From positions 1 through 13,547 of the forward strand of contig JAGLUM010000063.1 in the NCBI GenBank assembly GCA_023134755.1: DNA of 13,547 nt, written 5' to 3'. Shown piece after piece: positions 1 through 8,108 of this stretch. The notes under the pieces were generated by a model that searched no databases, was not told where the DNA came from, and saw only the letters and a program-made list of their open reading frames with translations. Origin of the DNA: Fidelibacterota bacterium. Lineage in GTDB: Bacteria; Fidelibacterota; Fidelibacteria; Fidelibacterales; Fidelibacteraceae. The stretch's first letter is position 1, and every line of letters starts with the position of its first letter. The position numbers were made by a program, and so were the translations under genes.

Positions 1-1244
1 TATCCCGCCAAAATGATAATAGCCAAAAAAATCATATTTACGATCATTGATGGTACACGGAATTTGGAAAAATAAGGAATAATATAAAAGAAGACTTTAT
101 ATAGCGGCAAAAAATGACGACCAAGAGCCAGAAATGTGGAAAACACAGAAAAAACCGCCAGACTTCGAACAAAGCCGTTCTTTTTCCAGTAAACCCATAC
201 GCCCATAAATGCAAAAAGGAATATAATTATGCCAATAGAATCGTAACTCTGTGTAAAGGGCATTTCCCCCCAATAGCCCGGGATTATTCTGCCTTTCAGA
301 TTGGAAAATTTACTTCCGCTATATACTTCCTGAGATAATCCTCCTGAAAAACGCGGAATCACAAATCCGAGGAGACCCTTTCCGTCCAGTGACCAGCGGG
401 TTGCATAGGTAAGTCCGACACCCTTAGTCTGAACTTCGTCAACTGTTGCGGTTGTCATCTGTACTGCATTCCCGCCACGAGTAGAGTGCGGAGTATATTC
501 TTCCAGACTCATAAATGGCTGGTACGAAACAGCAATGGTAAGTATTACCGCGACCAATACTTTCATTGTTATGTCGCCAAAGGCTTTCCATTCTTTTTTA
601 ATAAGCAAGCGTATAACCGGCACAAGGAATAAAAACAGCAAAATCAAAATGCCATAAAAAACCACCTGGAAATGCTGGGTCCGGGTTATCCAGGAAAAGG
701 CGAGAACAAAATAGCCTACAGATAACCAGCTGCGCTTATCGATAAAATAATTAAAACTTAAAATTACCCATGGCATGATCATAAATGCACGGAGTTTCGC
801 AAAATGGCCAACATGTATAAGTGCCATCCAGTGCGGCAAGAGCATAAAAGCCAGTGCGGGAATAATTGCAATATACCAAGCTATCTTTTTGTAGCGCAAT
901 AAAAAGAAAATTCCCAATGCACCCACAAGATAATACCAAAAATACTGATAAACGACCTTGCTGAGAAGACCAATAATACTGTCAATGTGAATAATGGACG
1001 GCGTTATCCGTGGATAAACTGGCATGCCGGAAAAGATATTAGGATTCCATAAAACCTTTTCACCGCTTTCTTTCTGGTATTCTACATACATATGGGTGCT
1101 GCCTTTGGAGGCGGATATATCTACACCGGTGGGGCGTTGACCCTGAAATATCATGGGAGAAAAGAAATAAAATAGGGGTATCAGTAAAACCATTGTAACA
1201 ATAAGAAATTTTACCCAAAATTTTGTTTTTTTCTGTTCTATCAT
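1..1244 (-). CDS. YfhO-like polytopic membrane protein (partial, C-terminus off window)
   Basis: About 414 residues are visible and the reading frame is open to the left edge, so the C-terminal part is missing. The start is the ATG at 1244, preceded by GGGAG at a good distance and 12 bases after the stop of the upstream glycosyltransferase gene. The protein has an N-terminal membrane helix (about residues 12-31), a loop containing NPNIFSGMP, then many hydrophobic segments (about 103-118, 122-140, 155-168, 175-188, 195-215, 228-245, 338-355, 362-378 and 400 onwards), and FRVPSMIV near the window edge. This layout and the SGMP and FRVP motifs resemble the YfhO family of large multi-pass proteins, thought to be GT-C-type glycosyltransferases acting on lipid-linked sugars. 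It is the last visible gene of the glycan operon. The family call is by recognition; the substrate is unknown. Confidence 0.7.
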   Translation of the reverse strand, partial: MIEQKKTKFWVKFLIVTMVLLIPLFYFFSPMIFQGQRPTGVDISASKGSTHMYVEYQKESGEKVLWNPNIFSGMPVYPRITPSIIHIDSIIGLLSKVVYQYFWYYLVGALGIFFLLRYKKIAWYIAIIPALAFMLLPHWMALIHVGHFAKLRAFMIMPWVILSFNYFIDKRSWLSVGYFVLAFSWITRTQHFQVVFYGILILLFLFLVPVIRLLIKKEWKAFGDITMKVLVAVILTIAVSYQPFMSLEEYTPHSTRGGNAVQMTTATVDEVQTKGVGLTYATRWSLDGKGLLGFVIPRFSGGLSQEVYSGSKFSNLKGRIIPGYWGEMPFTQSYDSIGIIIFLFAFMGVWVYWKKNGFVRSLAVFSVFSTFLALGRHFLPLYKVFFYIIPYFSKFRVPSMIVNMIFLAIIILAG

Positions 1245-1256
1245 ATTGTCTCCCGG

Positions 1257-2276
1257 TTATTTATAATAATTTTTTGAAAATCCGGTTTTTTCTTTCCCAC
1301 TGAAAAGAACACGCCGGAATAATGCTCCGCCGAATCCCAGCCCGTACCCTAATATTTGAATCGGGACAATAAATGGGATATAAAAGAAAACTCTGATGTC
1401 TCTATATTTGAATATTCCATGCACAGCCATCAGCAGAAAAACACCAATACCGGCAAGCAAAAATGGCCATAATACACCCGGCCAAATTGCAAGACAAACA
1501 AGAAAGGCAATAATTAACAATGTGCCGAAAAACGGGAAAAAGTGGACTGGCTCCAGCATATCTTTATCAATTTTATATAAATTAATACGGGCAACTCCCC
1601 AGTTGTATACCTGTTTAAAAAAGCGCCATAAAGAAGTTCGACGCTTATGGTACACAACGGCTTCCATGACTTTTATGGTTTCACCTTGTGAGCGTATTCG
1701 ATGGGTAAATTCAATATCCTGGCCGTGGCGTAATGTCCCGAATCCGCCAATCTTTTTCACGATATCAGCATGTACTCCCATGTTAAAGCTACGCGGATAG
1801 TATTTTGATATCTTTCTTTTTGAAGATCCGCGTATTCCCCCTGTTGTCAAAAACGAGGTCATGGAATAATCAATAGCTTTTTGCAGGGGACTAAAATCAG
1901 CGCGCACCCGGTCGGGTCCACCGAAACCGGCAACCGGTTTTGTCAGAGCTTCATCATAAGCTTTGAGCCAATTTTCCTGAGCAATACAGTCGCTGTCTAC
2001 AAAGATATAATATTCTCCTCGTGCATGTTTCATGCCCGTGTTACGGGCGGGACCGGGACCTTTGTGGTCCTGTTTATAAAATGACAGCTTTAAGCTGCCT
2101 TTCTGTATTATACCCTGAATAAATTTCTCTGTATCATCCGTGGAGCCATCATCTACAATAATGACCTCAAAAGCATCTCGCGGAAGTGTTTGTTTTTCCA
2201 GAGATATCAGTAGTTCCTGAATTTCATCCAGGCGGTTATAGGTTGGGATAATGACAGAAAAACGATATTGAAACAT
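1257..2276 (-). CDS. GT2 family glycosyltransferase with C-terminal membrane segments
   Basis: This is a 339-residue protein. The N-terminal GT-A fold shows FSVIIPTYNR (6-15), VDDGSTDDT (41-49) for nucleotide binding, the DxD metal motif as VDSDC (D94, D96), and GQDIEF (185-190) in the position of the usual ED catalytic pair. Residues about 246-288 and 298-316 are hydrophobic and probably anchor it in the inner membrane. It should transfer a sugar from a nucleotide donor to an envelope glycan or lipid-linked acceptor; donor and acceptor cannot be read from sequence. The start lies 2 bases after the stop of the upstream glycosyltransferase gene, so the two are probably co-transcribed. No clear Shine-Dalgarno sequence is visible. 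Confidence 0.88.
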   Translation of the reverse strand: MFQYRFSVIIPTYNRLDEIQELLISLEKQTLPRDAFEVIIVDDGSTDDTEKFIQGIIQKGSLKLSFYKQDHKGPGPARNTGMKHARGEYYIFVDSDCIAQENWLKAYDEALTKPVAGFGGPDRVRADFSPLQKAIDYSMTSFLTTGGIRGSSKRKISKYYPRSFNMGVHADIVKKIGGFGTLRHGQDIEFTHRIRSQGETIKVMEAVVYHKRRTSLWRFFKQVYNWGVARINLYKIDKDMLEPVHFFPFFGTLLIIAFLVCLAIWPGVLWPFLLAGIGVFLLMAVHGIFKYRDIRVFFYIPFIVPIQILGYGLGFGGALFRRVLFSGKEKTGFSKNYYK

Positions 2277-2278
2277 AT

Positions 2279-3184
2279 TTATTGTTTTTTCTTTTTGGAT
2301 TCATAAACTATCATCTCGCCAATAAGTCCGATAGAAAATAATTGTACACCCAATACAATCATTAAAACACCCAAAATTAACATGGCCATATGAGACTGAA
2401 ATGATTGTCCGTATGCATACTTATAAACCAACACAATTATTTCCACGATCACGCCCGCACCGATGGATAATAATCCGAAAAAACCAAAAAAATGCATGGG
2501 GCGCATAGTAAAACGGCTTAAAAAGAACATGGTCATGAAATCAAAGAACCCTTTGAAGGTTCGGCTGAATCCGTATTTGCTAACCCCGCTGTGGCGCGGA
2601 TGGTGAGTAACTACAATTTCGCTTGTTTTAAAACCTTCAATTTTTGCCAGTACGGGAATCCAGCGGTGCATCTCTCCATACAGTTTTACTGTTTTTATCA
2701 CTTCATCGCGATAAGCTTTCAGTCCGCAGTTAAAATCATGTATTTTAATACCGGACATTAAGCGTGCAACCCAATTGAATAATTTTGATGGCCAACGTTT
2801 AGTAATGGGATCGTGGCGCTTTTTCTTCCATCCTGAAACAATATCCCAGCCTTCGTTGAGTTTTGCGATCAGTGCCGGTATTTCACTGGGTTCATCCTGC
2901 AAATCACCATCCATCGTAATAACATAGCTACCATCTGCAAGATCAAATCCTGCCTGCAAGGCGGCGGCTTTTCCTTTATTGCGATGAAAATGAATATGGT
3001 GGATCATCGCATGTTGTGCTGCCAGTTCCTCACAAATTACTGTCGTATTATCGGTGGAACCGTCATTGACGAAAATAATTTCGCCCTCATAGTTTTCTTG
3101 TTTGAAGACCGCCGTGACGCGTTGCGCTAATTCCTTAACGCTTCCTTCTTCATTATATACCGGAACAATTACAGATACATCCAT
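2279..3184 (-). CDS. Polyprenyl-phosphate-type GT2 glycosyltransferase (DPM1/GtrB-like)
   Basis: This is a 301-residue protein with the layout of dolichol- or undecaprenyl-phosphate sugar synthases: VSVIVPVYNEE (3-13), VNDGSTDNT (39-47), the DxD motif within MDGDLQDEP (91-99), a GT-A domain to about residue 215, then two membrane helices (about 231-254 and 266-288) and a lysine-rich tail. Such enzymes load a sugar from UDP- or GDP-sugar onto undecaprenyl phosphate at the cytoplasmic face of the membrane, giving a donor for GT-C enzymes. That fits the YfhO-like protein two genes downstream. The start ATG overlaps the TPR gene stop by one base (TAATG) and has GGAGGA in front, which suggests translational coupling. 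Confidence 0.88.
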   Translation of the reverse strand: MDVSVIVPVYNEEGSVKELAQRVTAVFKQENYEGEIIFVNDGSTDNTTVICEELAAQHAMIHHIHFHRNKGKAAALQAGFDLADGSYVITMDGDLQDEPSEIPALIAKLNEGWDIVSGWKKKRHDPITKRWPSKLFNWVARLMSGIKIHDFNCGLKAYRDEVIKTVKLYGEMHRWIPVLAKIEGFKTSEIVVTHHPRHSGVSKYGFSRTFKGFFDFMTMFFLSRFTMRPMHFFGFFGLLSIGAGVIVEIIVLVYKYAYGQSFQSHMAMLILGVLMIVLGVQLFSIGLIGEMIVYESKKKKQ

Positions 3185-4761
3185 TATTCCAATTCCTCCA
3201 ATGCGGTTTTTGCCAAGATGTTATGTGGATTAAGCACCAGTGATTCCTGAAATGCACTGCGTGCATCTTTCGGACGCTGTAATTTGAGTAAAATTTGACC
3301 GCGATGATAATGAACATCACTGCTGACATCCGGATATTGCAGCGCTTTCTCAATCCATTTTATGGCTTTTTTATATTTTTCTTGATGATATAATACCCAT
3401 GCTTTTGTGTCTGAATAAGCCGCGTTATTTTCATGTTTCAAGGCCTTATTCACAAGCTGCATGGCGTATTCCAATCGGCGGTGTTGTTGCGCCAACGTAT
3501 AAGCATAATTATTTAATATCGAAGGATTTTCAGGGGCGTTATTTAATAATTCCGTATAGAGCGAATCGGCCTTGCGGGGCTTTTGTAATTCTACATATAT
3601 ATTAGCCAAATCCTCTTTTGCGTTTATATTGCTTGTATCTGATCGTACCAGCTCCTTCAAGAACATCTCTGCACTTTGGAAGTCACCCATTTGTGCGCGG
3701 ATCATGGCTTTCATATGTATCCACCGCGATTCTTTTCCCAAACGAGTAATTGCATCGTCTACAATATATTCGGCTCTCTCAAGCTCGCCTTGTTCCCAGA
3801 ACCAGAGTCCGTAATGCAAATGCCAATCGATATCAACCTGTGGGAAGCTGCTGGCGCGTTTAAAATAAAACCACACGCTGTCTGTTTCACTCCGAAACAT
3901 TGCGCTAATGCCGAGGTAATAAGAAATTTGGCTGTTTTCTTGCCAACGATTTTTTATCATCGATAAAACTTGCTCTGCGGCATTAATATTATTCAACTGA
4001 AATTGATATTCCATGTATAAAAAATATGGGGTCAGGTTCTCCGGCCGTGTTTGCAGCCATGTTTCCAGAACTTGCAGCATACCGTTGTAATCTTTTTTTT
4101 CGTAAAATGCGCGAACATAAAGCTGATATAGTTCATTATTGGGCGGTATCCGGGTCATTACTTCCTGCAAATAAGGTATGGCATCCGGAATACGATCATT
4201 TTCAAGCATGATCTCTGTAGCATAAATATAGCTCCAGGGAATATTCGGTTGTAAGGCTATCATTTTATCCAATATTTGCAATGACATCTCATACTGTTTT
4301 GTTTTACGATAACTTTCCGCCAATTTCCTTAAGATAGTAATATTTTCTGGATCTTGTTCCAGCTGGCGTTGTAAAATAGGAATGGCTTCCTGAAAACGTT
4401 CTTCTTTCAGGTATAGATCAGAAATATGCTGTTGCGCTGTCGAATTTTCCGGATCTAGATATAGGGTTTGTTTAAAATAGTCTGTGGCTAGATTGTTTTT
4501 TCCAAGTAGTCGATAACTTTCACCAATAGCATTTAAAATAGTTGTCGTAGTATCGTACTCAAGTGCTTTCTTATACTCTAAATTGGCATAGCTGTAATTT
4601 CCACTGGAACGGTATATTTCACCGTACATAAAATGCATAATACCCTGGGTGGGGTACTTTTCAATCCCAGGTGCTGGTATTTCCCTGCTCAGCTCTTGCG
4701 TTCCGCAGGAAAACATGAAAACAAGCACAATCAAGCTACATATTACTACACTTTTGTTCAT
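3184..4761 (-). CDS. TPR-repeat lipoprotein
   Basis: This is a 525-residue protein. A short basic N-terminus and hydrophobic stretch end in MFS-C19, a usable though imperfect lipobox (Met instead of Leu at -3), so it is probably a lipoprotein exported by Sec. From about residue 43 to the end it consists of tetratricopeptide repeats, seen as repeated pairs of helices with A/G-x(3)-Y/F and P-x-N/D turn patterns (YLDPENSTA, QDPENITI, NAPENPSI, LNPHNILA). TPR arrays are scaffolds for protein contacts. As the first gene of the glycosyltransferase operon it may organise an envelope glycan assembly complex; that role is inference. Upstream lies a terminator (4790-4825) and only about 30 bases of T-rich DNA; I find no convincing promoter or ribosome binding site. 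Confidence 0.85.
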   Translation of the reverse strand: MNKSVVICSLIVLVFMFSCGTQELSREIPAPGIEKYPTQGIMHFMYGEIYRSSGNYSYANLEYKKALEYDTTTTILNAIGESYRLLGKNNLATDYFKQTLYLDPENSTAQQHISDLYLKEERFQEAIPILQRQLEQDPENITILRKLAESYRKTKQYEMSLQILDKMIALQPNIPWSYIYATEIMLENDRIPDAIPYLQEVMTRIPPNNELYQLYVRAFYEKKDYNGMLQVLETWLQTRPENLTPYFLYMEYQFQLNNINAAEQVLSMIKNRWQENSQISYYLGISAMFRSETDSVWFYFKRASSFPQVDIDWHLHYGLWFWEQGELERAEYIVDDAITRLGKESRWIHMKAMIRAQMGDFQSAEMFLKELVRSDTSNINAKEDLANIYVELQKPRKADSLYTELLNNAPENPSILNNYAYTLAQQHRRLEYAMQLVNKALKHENNAAYSDTKAWVLYHQEKYKKAIKWIEKALQYPDVSSDVHYHRGQILLKLQRPKDARSAFQESLVLNPHNILAKTALEELE

Positions 4762-4789
4762 CTGCTTATATTAACGAAAAAACCATAAG

Positions 4790-4825
4790 AAAAAAAATAA
4801 ATAAAAAACCCCGGACTTCCGGGGT
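4790..4825 (-). terminator. Rho-independent terminator of the 63-residue protein gene
   Basis: ACCCCGGA (4808-4815) and TCCGGGGT (4818-4825) form a near-perfect GC-rich hairpin. Read on the minus strand, the hairpin is followed by TTTTTT and a long T-rich run (down to about 4790). It lies 27 bases beyond the stop codon of the gene at 4852-5043 and before the TPR gene, so it separates the two transcription units. The plus-strand side has no T run. Confidence 0.85.
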
Positions 4826-4851
4826 ATGAAAAAATAAATGAAAAAGAAATA

Positions 4852-5043
4852 TTATCCAAAATATTCTTTTTTATTGCAACCGCAAATACCGACAATTTTT
4901 TGTTTATATTTAACATTTTCACCTGCGTTTTTGACACTAGCGTAGTGTTTAATATATGAAATCTGTTCGTCGCATACCGGACATGTTTTTCCGCTTTTCT
5001 CGCGGTGTGCTATTTTTGCTCCAAAGCCTTGTGGTCTTGCCAT
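4852..5043 (-). CDS. Small cysteine-pair protein (putative zinc ribbon), 63 residues
   Basis: The product is 63 residues with a basic, glycine-containing N-terminus (MARPQGFGAK), a CPVC knuckle (C21, C24) and a second pair CGC (C54, C56), which together could bind one zinc ion. I do not recognise a named family; the size and layout recall small zinc-ribbon or ribosome-associated proteins, but no function can be claimed. That it is a real gene is well supported. It has a strong ribosome binding site (GGAGG, 8 bases before ATG), a consensus Bacteroidetes-type promoter directly upstream and a strong terminator directly downstream, so it is transcribed alone. A gene with such complete own signals is likely well expressed. 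Confidence 0.8.
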   Translation of the reverse strand: MARPQGFGAKIAHREKSGKTCPVCDEQISYIKHYASVKNAGENVKYKQKIVGICGCNKKEYFG

Positions 5044-5071
5044 AAGAAACCTCCATTCAATTATTCGCGGG

Positions 5072-5102
5072 CAAATATAAGAAATAATTGAAAAATTCCA
5101 AA
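5072..5102 (-). promoter_or_regulatory. Bacteroidetes-type promoter of the 63-residue protein gene
   Basis: On the minus strand TTTG (5102-5099) and TATATTTG (5079-5072) are separated by exactly 19 bases. This matches the known Bacteroidetes primary sigma consensus (TTTG at -33, TAnnTTTG at -7). Transcription would begin near 5065, leaving a leader of about 20 bases with GGAGG before the ATG at 5043. The -33 box begins just past the stop codon of the anti-sigma gene. Confidence 0.75.
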
Positions 5103-5106
5103 TTGT

Positions 5107-5634
5107 TTATTCGTTGACCATCATAATATTGTGCTCATAACCCGGATTTTCAATATTACTTGTGTCCGGAGTTGTATTTTCACCATTTGAATTAACAAAT
5201 TCCGGATGTGTGCTGGCTGATGTCCTGGGAATATTTGTTCCCGGTTTAATGCTACGGATTTCTGCAGACGGTACAGAGGATGGGTTGTTGACTGCGACCA
5301 CCGAAGTATAAATAAAAAGGGATGTTGCTACTAGCAGCAGAGCTGCTGCTGCTACTGAAATTACCCGGGAATATTCATGGAACACCCGAATAAAAGGACT
5401 TTCTTTTTGCTGATTGTGGCGATCAATTCTGGCCATTAACCGGTCATTAAAATCCAGACGGGTTTTATATCTTGGAAGTGATTTCATTGTATCTAACAGG
5501 TTGACCATATCGGCAAGCTTTTCATAGCATCTTGTGCATTTGGCTATATGTTCGTCTGCCGCTTGTCGTTGTTTTAGGTTTAAGTTAGATTCAATATAAT
5601 CAGAAATGATCTTATCAAAACTATAACAATCCAT
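5107..5634 (-). CDS. Membrane-bound zinc-finger anti-sigma factor
   Basis: This is a 175-residue protein. The N-terminal domain carries the ZAS zinc-site pattern with C3, H29, C33 and C36 (HIAKCTRC), a linker, one membrane helix at about 91-113 (alanine- and leucine-rich), and a short outer domain of about 60 residues rich in Ser, Thr, Pro and Asn. Such proteins hold an ECF sigma factor at the cytoplasmic face of the inner membrane and release it on an envelope signal, often after regulated proteolysis or a change at the zinc site. It follows the sigma gene by 76 bases on the same strand, the usual pairing. The ribosome binding site is GGAGGA, with a rather long spacing of 11 bases to ATG. 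Confidence 0.85.
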   Translation of the reverse strand: MDCYSFDKIISDYIESNLNLKQRQAADEHIAKCTRCYEKLADMVNLLDTMKSLPRYKTRLDFNDRLMARIDRHNQQKESPFIRVFHEYSRVISVAAAALLLVATSLFIYTSVVAVNNPSSVPSAEIRSIKPGTNIPRTSASTHPEFVNSNGENTTPDTSNIENPGYEHNIMMVNE

Positions 5635-5710
5635 CGATACGCAATTCCTCCGGTTTAATTCTTAAAAACAACATTATATAATCATGAGTTATCAAAATGT
5701 TCCGATTTAT

Positions 5711-6292
5711 TTATTGTTCTTTTAATTCTTTTAACAGTTTTTGTAACCGCAATCGGCTTCGGTTAATACGGCTTTTTACTGTTCCAATCGAAATATCCAG
5801 AATTTGGCTGATCTCTTCGTAGGATAGTTGCTGTATTTCGCGCAGAATGATCACCGTTTTAAATTGATCCGGCAGGGTATCTATCGCCTGTTGGATTTGC
5901 TTTTCGCCATAGGAAGAGGTTGTTTCTTTTTCTGGATTGTAGGCTTCCGAGGGGATTTCATATTCTTTGTCATTAAATCCCATGCTATGAATAGAAATGA
6001 CCCGGCGCCGCTTTAAACGCCGTAATTCAGATTTAGCCAAATTTGCAGCAATAGTAAAAATCCAGGTGCTGAATTTAGCAATTTCACGGTACATGTGCGC
6101 GCTGGTATATAATTTCATAAGGGTATCTTGCACCACATCCTCAGATTGTTCATAGGAATTTAAATAGCGAAAAACAAAGTTCAGCAGGCGGTCTTTATAG
6201 CGTTTGACCAATTCAACATATGCCCGTTCATCCCCTTGTTGAAACCGCGCAATTAACTCTTCATCTGTATATTTGATTTTTACCTTGTCCAT
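5711..6292 (-). CDS. ECF-type RNA polymerase sigma factor (RpoE-like)
   Basis: This is a 193-residue protein with only regions 2 and 4, the ECF layout. Region 2 spans about 20-90 (FVFRYLNSYEQSEDVVQDTLMKLY, then FSTWIFTIAANLAKSELRR) and region 4 spans about 132-185 (LPDQFKTVIILREIQQLSYEEISQILDISIGTVKSRINRSR, a helix-turn-helix that reads the -35 element). A basic and acidic linker (about 91-130) joins them. Its ATG overlaps the holA stop by one base (TAATG), so translation is probably coupled to holA. The anti-sigma gene follows. Together with uppP at the head of the operon this suggests envelope-stress control; the regulon is unknown. Confidence 0.92.
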   Translation of the reverse strand: MDKVKIKYTDEELIARFQQGDERAYVELVKRYKDRLLNFVFRYLNSYEQSEDVVQDTLMKLYTSAHMYREIAKFSTWIFTIAANLAKSELRRLKRRRVISIHSMGFNDKEYEIPSEAYNPEKETTSSYGEKQIQQAIDTLPDQFKTVIILREIQQLSYEEISQILDISIGTVKSRINRSRLRLQKLLKELKEQ

Positions 6293-7287
6293 TAACTCAT
6301 TATCCCATCAAGCGCAATCATAAAATTACTCATTGTGTCGCAACTGGTTGTTTTCAAGCGCCGATCTGCACTTACAATTGCTTTAATGGCTTGTTTCAGC
6401 TGCTGCATACTATATCGGGTAGCCCGGGCTTTTATCTGGTTCAGCTGGTTTGGCCGGTATATCCGTAATATTTTTTCTAAATTTGCTGAATTTATCAAAC
6501 GTATATCCTTCAGCATGACCAATTTCCATATAAATTGATACATGGCCGTTATAAGATAAACCTCACTTACTCCATTTTCAATCAAATTTTTACATATTGC
6601 TATTGCACTGCCTTTATCTTTATCTCCTATAGCATCCAACAGTTGTTCAATGCTGTAGGTTTTGGAATACCCGCTGATCAAACGAACATCTTCTTTGCTG
6701 ATCGTCTTATTATCCGGCAAATAAATATGCACTTTATCAAGTTCATTGCTCAGCTTGCTAAGATCTGCTCCAACACAGCGTATTAATTCATTTATGGCTG
6801 TTACGTCGATATCCCGTTCATATTTTGCGGTATATTGCCGGATCCATACGGGTATTTCGTTTTCAAAGGGTGTGTTTATCATCAATGTTGTAGACGCAGC
6901 TTTTATTTTATTATAAAAAGCATTGCGGTTGTCAATTTTATCGGCAGTAATGATCAGTATATTTTCTATTATCGGCTGCTGCAAATAACTATTCATGATC
7001 TTTCTTGCCGAAGGAAGAAGCCCTTTAATCTGATCAATTACGCCGCAGCGGACCGATTGAAAAAGTGATGTGCCGAAAAGCAGGTTTTGAAGTTCAGAGG
7101 CATCGATTTCTGAAGCAGAAAAATAGCTGTAGTCGTAGGATTTATATTTGTCTGCAAGTGCATGGCGTATTGTTTGTATGGCTTTATCTCGGAGATAAAA
7201 ATCATTCCCATACAGGAAATAGACAGGCTGGAGTTTTCCACTCTGTATTACGCTTATCTCGTGGTGATAATCGCTGAGCCAGCTCAT
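6292..7287 (-). CDS. holA: DNA polymerase III subunit delta
   Basis: This is a 331-residue protein, the usual length of HolA. The N-terminus has the typical PVYFLYGNDFYLRDKAIQTI stretch (about 21-40), followed by the AAA+-like fold without a functional Walker A motif, a central segment with GADLSKLSNELDKVHIYL (sensor and domain II region) and a helical C-terminal collar domain ending in DRRLKTTSCD. Delta opens the beta sliding clamp within the clamp-loader complex. The start has AGGA 7 bases upstream and lies 4 bases after the uppP stop; its stop overlaps the sigma-factor start. Its place between uppP and a sigma factor is not the common context. Confidence 0.9.
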   Translation of the reverse strand: MSWLSDYHHEISVIQSGKLQPVYFLYGNDFYLRDKAIQTIRHALADKYKSYDYSYFSASEIDASELQNLLFGTSLFQSVRCGVIDQIKGLLPSARKIMNSYLQQPIIENILIITADKIDNRNAFYNKIKAASTTLMINTPFENEIPVWIRQYTAKYERDIDVTAINELIRCVGADLSKLSNELDKVHIYLPDNKTISKEDVRLISGYSKTYSIEQLLDAIGDKDKGSAIAICKNLIENGVSEVYLITAMYQFIWKLVMLKDIRLINSANLEKILRIYRPNQLNQIKARATRYSMQQLKQAIKAIVSADRRLKTTSCDTMSNFMIALDGIMS

Positions 7288-7291
7288 ATAT

Positions 7292-8095
7292 TTATCCTAA
7301 AATGATCGTTATAAAACCCAGTGCCAAACAGTAAAAACCGAAAAGATAAAATTTCCCTTTGATAATGGCAGCCATCAGCCATTTAACTGCAAAATAACCA
7401 AATAAAAATGCTGTCGCGGTTCCGATAATAATGCCCGACCAGACAAAGCTTTCAGCTGCGAAAGCATCCCTTGCTTTAAATATTGTTGCGCCAAAAATAA
7501 TCGGCAGCGCCATTAAAAATGAAAACTTTGCGAGTTTTTCACGCGGCATGCCCAGAAACATTCCGGCAGATACCGTGCTTCCCGAACGAGAAATACCCGG
7601 AATAATAGCAATAGCTTGTACTATACCTATGATGATCGCGCGCCAGCCATTCAGCGGACGTTTTTCATTTTGTACCCACTGTGTTAAAAACAACATAGTA
7701 CCTGTAACAATAAGAGCAATACCAATCAAAATGATATTATCAAAAAATTGTTCAATCTGACTTTCGAAGAAAAAACCAGCTAATCCCGCCGGTATCATGG
7801 AAATTAAAATATAGATACCCATGGAAAAATGTTCATTGTTGCGCATTAATGCCGGATATTTCCGAACTTTCCAAAAATTTCCGAGTAAAGCACCGGTGAT
7901 TTTTAATACATCCTTCCAGAAGACAACAAGTACGCTGAGAAAAGTGCCGAAATGAAGGAATACCGCCAACGTTACACCGGGTGTTTCAATGTCCAGAATA
8001 TATTCTGCCAGCGCAAGATGTCCGGAACTGCTAACCGGAAGAAATTCGGTTAATCCCTGAACGATGGCTAAAATAATGATCTTTAAATATTCCAC
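7292..8095 (-). CDS. uppP: Undecaprenyl-diphosphate phosphatase
   Basis: The protein is 267 residues when started at the GTG at 8095, the usual UppP/BacA length. It has the two family motifs, E17FLPVSSSGH26 and PGISRSGST (about 166-174, with R170), and about eight membrane helices. It removes a phosphate from undecaprenyl diphosphate, recycling the carrier for peptidoglycan and other surface polymers. I chose the GTG because AAAGGA lies 7 bases before it and family members begin about 10-12 residues before QGLTEFLP. The ATG at 8128 in the same frame lies inside the loop of a hairpin followed by eight Us and would add an unlikely N-terminus. It heads the uppP-holA-sigma-anti-sigma gene run. 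Confidence 0.93.
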   Translation of the reverse strand: MEYLKIIILAIVQGLTEFLPVSSSGHLALAEYILDIETPGVTLAVFLHFGTFLSVLVVFWKDVLKITGALLGNFWKVRKYPALMRNNEHFSMGIYILISMIPAGLAGFFFESQIEQFFDNIILIGIALIVTGTMLFLTQWVQNEKRPLNGWRAIIIGIVQAIAIIPGISRSGSTVSAGMFLGMPREKLAKFSFLMALPIIFGATIFKARDAFAAESFVWSGIIIGTATAFLFGYFAVKWLMAAIIKGKFYLFGFYCLALGFITIILG

Positions 8096-8108
8096 ATTTA
8101 TATCCTTT

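Noticed and set aside
1396..1800. 134-codon plus-strand frame
   Set aside because: It is fully antisense to the well-supported GT2 gene and has no family features. The same holds for the other plus-strand frames within 114-7760 and for those overlapping metK and glpK.
5635..5710. GGAAC (minus strand) in the sigma/anti-sigma gap as an ECF-type -35 box
   Set aside because: GGAAC is present but I find no matching -10 box at 16-17 bases; an autoregulatory promoter cannot be supported. A TTTG...TAATGTTG pair there has only 16 bases between boxes.
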